Shown: positions 63,926-64,000 of the stretch, piece after piece
Layout of the letters: each line of letters opens with the position of its first letter
How positions within the stretch are numbered: the stretch's first letter is position 1
Source: Micractinium sp. NFX-FRZ
Taxonomy: Eukaryota > Chlorophyta > Trebouxiophyceae > Chlorellales > Chlorellaceae
Direction of reading: 5' to 3'
NCBI GenBank assembly: GCA_029339195.1
Contig: JAPTJF010000008.1
Coordinates: 345,118-409,117 of the forward strand
Length of the DNA: 64,000 bases
The notes under the pieces: model-generated
Told to the model about the DNA's origin: nothing
What the model saw: only the letters and a program-made list of their open reading frames with translations
Database searches by the model: none
Translations under genes and position numbers: made by a program

Positions 63926-64000
63926 AGGCCGCCGCGCCTGGATTTTTTGTTTTGGCAACCCTCCCTCCTCCCTTTTTTGGCTAAAAGAGAGGCGGATATG

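Noticed and set aside
1..64000. tRNA, rRNA, transposon or organelle sequence
   Set aside because: No cloverleaf with tRNA boxes, no rRNA conserved blocks, no transposase or reverse transcriptase motifs and no AT-rich organelle stretch were found by eye.

Overview
This window is nuclear DNA from a GC-rich, intron-dense green alga, most likely a trebouxiophyte of the Chlorella group. The genes are split into short exons (20-700 bases) by GT-AG and a surprising number of GC-AG introns. TGTAA polyadenylation signals follow several stop codons, and the proteins are plant/algal in type (a RanGAP with a WPP-like N-terminus, a receptor kinase with Crinkly4-like repeats). No rRNA, tRNA, transposase, CRISPR array or viral gene was seen. 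Exon models were built by hand from splice signals, reading phase and protein-family knowledge; nearly all sum to an exact multiple of three.

Layout, left to right. (1) 0.3-3.3 kb, minus: secreted FAS1 (fasciclin) protein with a Ser/Pro-rich tail, running toward the left edge. (2) 4.6-13.1 kb, plus: a 985-residue receptor-like kinase whose ectodomain is an RCC1/Crinkly4-type propeller with roughly one blade per exon. (3) 13.9-14.8 kb, plus: tentative secreted Cys-rich protein. (4) 15.4-17.8 kb, plus: SUMO E2 enzyme UBC9, with a one-base frameshift in exon 1. (5) 18.2-22.7 kb, plus: RanGAP. (6) 23.6-25.0 kb, plus: unrecognised secreted Cys-rich protein. (7) 25.5-32.9 kb, minus: Cactin. (8) 34.0-37.4 kb, minus: RMT2-type arginine methyltransferase with ankyrin repeats. 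(9) 37.7-40.7 kb, plus: short-chain dehydrogenase, divergent from RMT2 over 315 bases. (10) 41.9-51.8 kb, minus: KRE6/SKN1-type glucan-synthesis protein with 24 exons. (11) 52.9-56.8 kb, minus: membrane-anchored FkbM methyltransferase with an Ala-rich stalk. (12) 57.2-61.2 kb, minus: PC-esterase/TBL-like SGNH protein. (13) 61.6-63.6 kb, minus: 3' part of a second SGNH-like protein, cut by the right edge.

The left half thus mixes surface proteins (FAS1, receptor kinase, Cys-rich secreted proteins) with nuclear housekeeping genes (UBC9, RanGAP, Cactin, RMT2). The last 22 kb holds four tandem minus-strand genes whose products are expected in the secretory pathway, where they could act on wall glycans (inference).

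The most unusual observation is structural. Introns throughout the window, and one 3' flank, carry diverged copies of the adjacent exon-intron junction, usually including the splice site. I call them exon echoes. More than 25 were found, in at least eight genes, ranging from nearly identical (107-bp tandem duplication in Cactin) to strongly decayed. They suggest that small tandem duplications spanning splice sites are a continuing source of intron growth, and perhaps of intron gain, in this genome. GC-AG introns also look enriched (seven of about 116).
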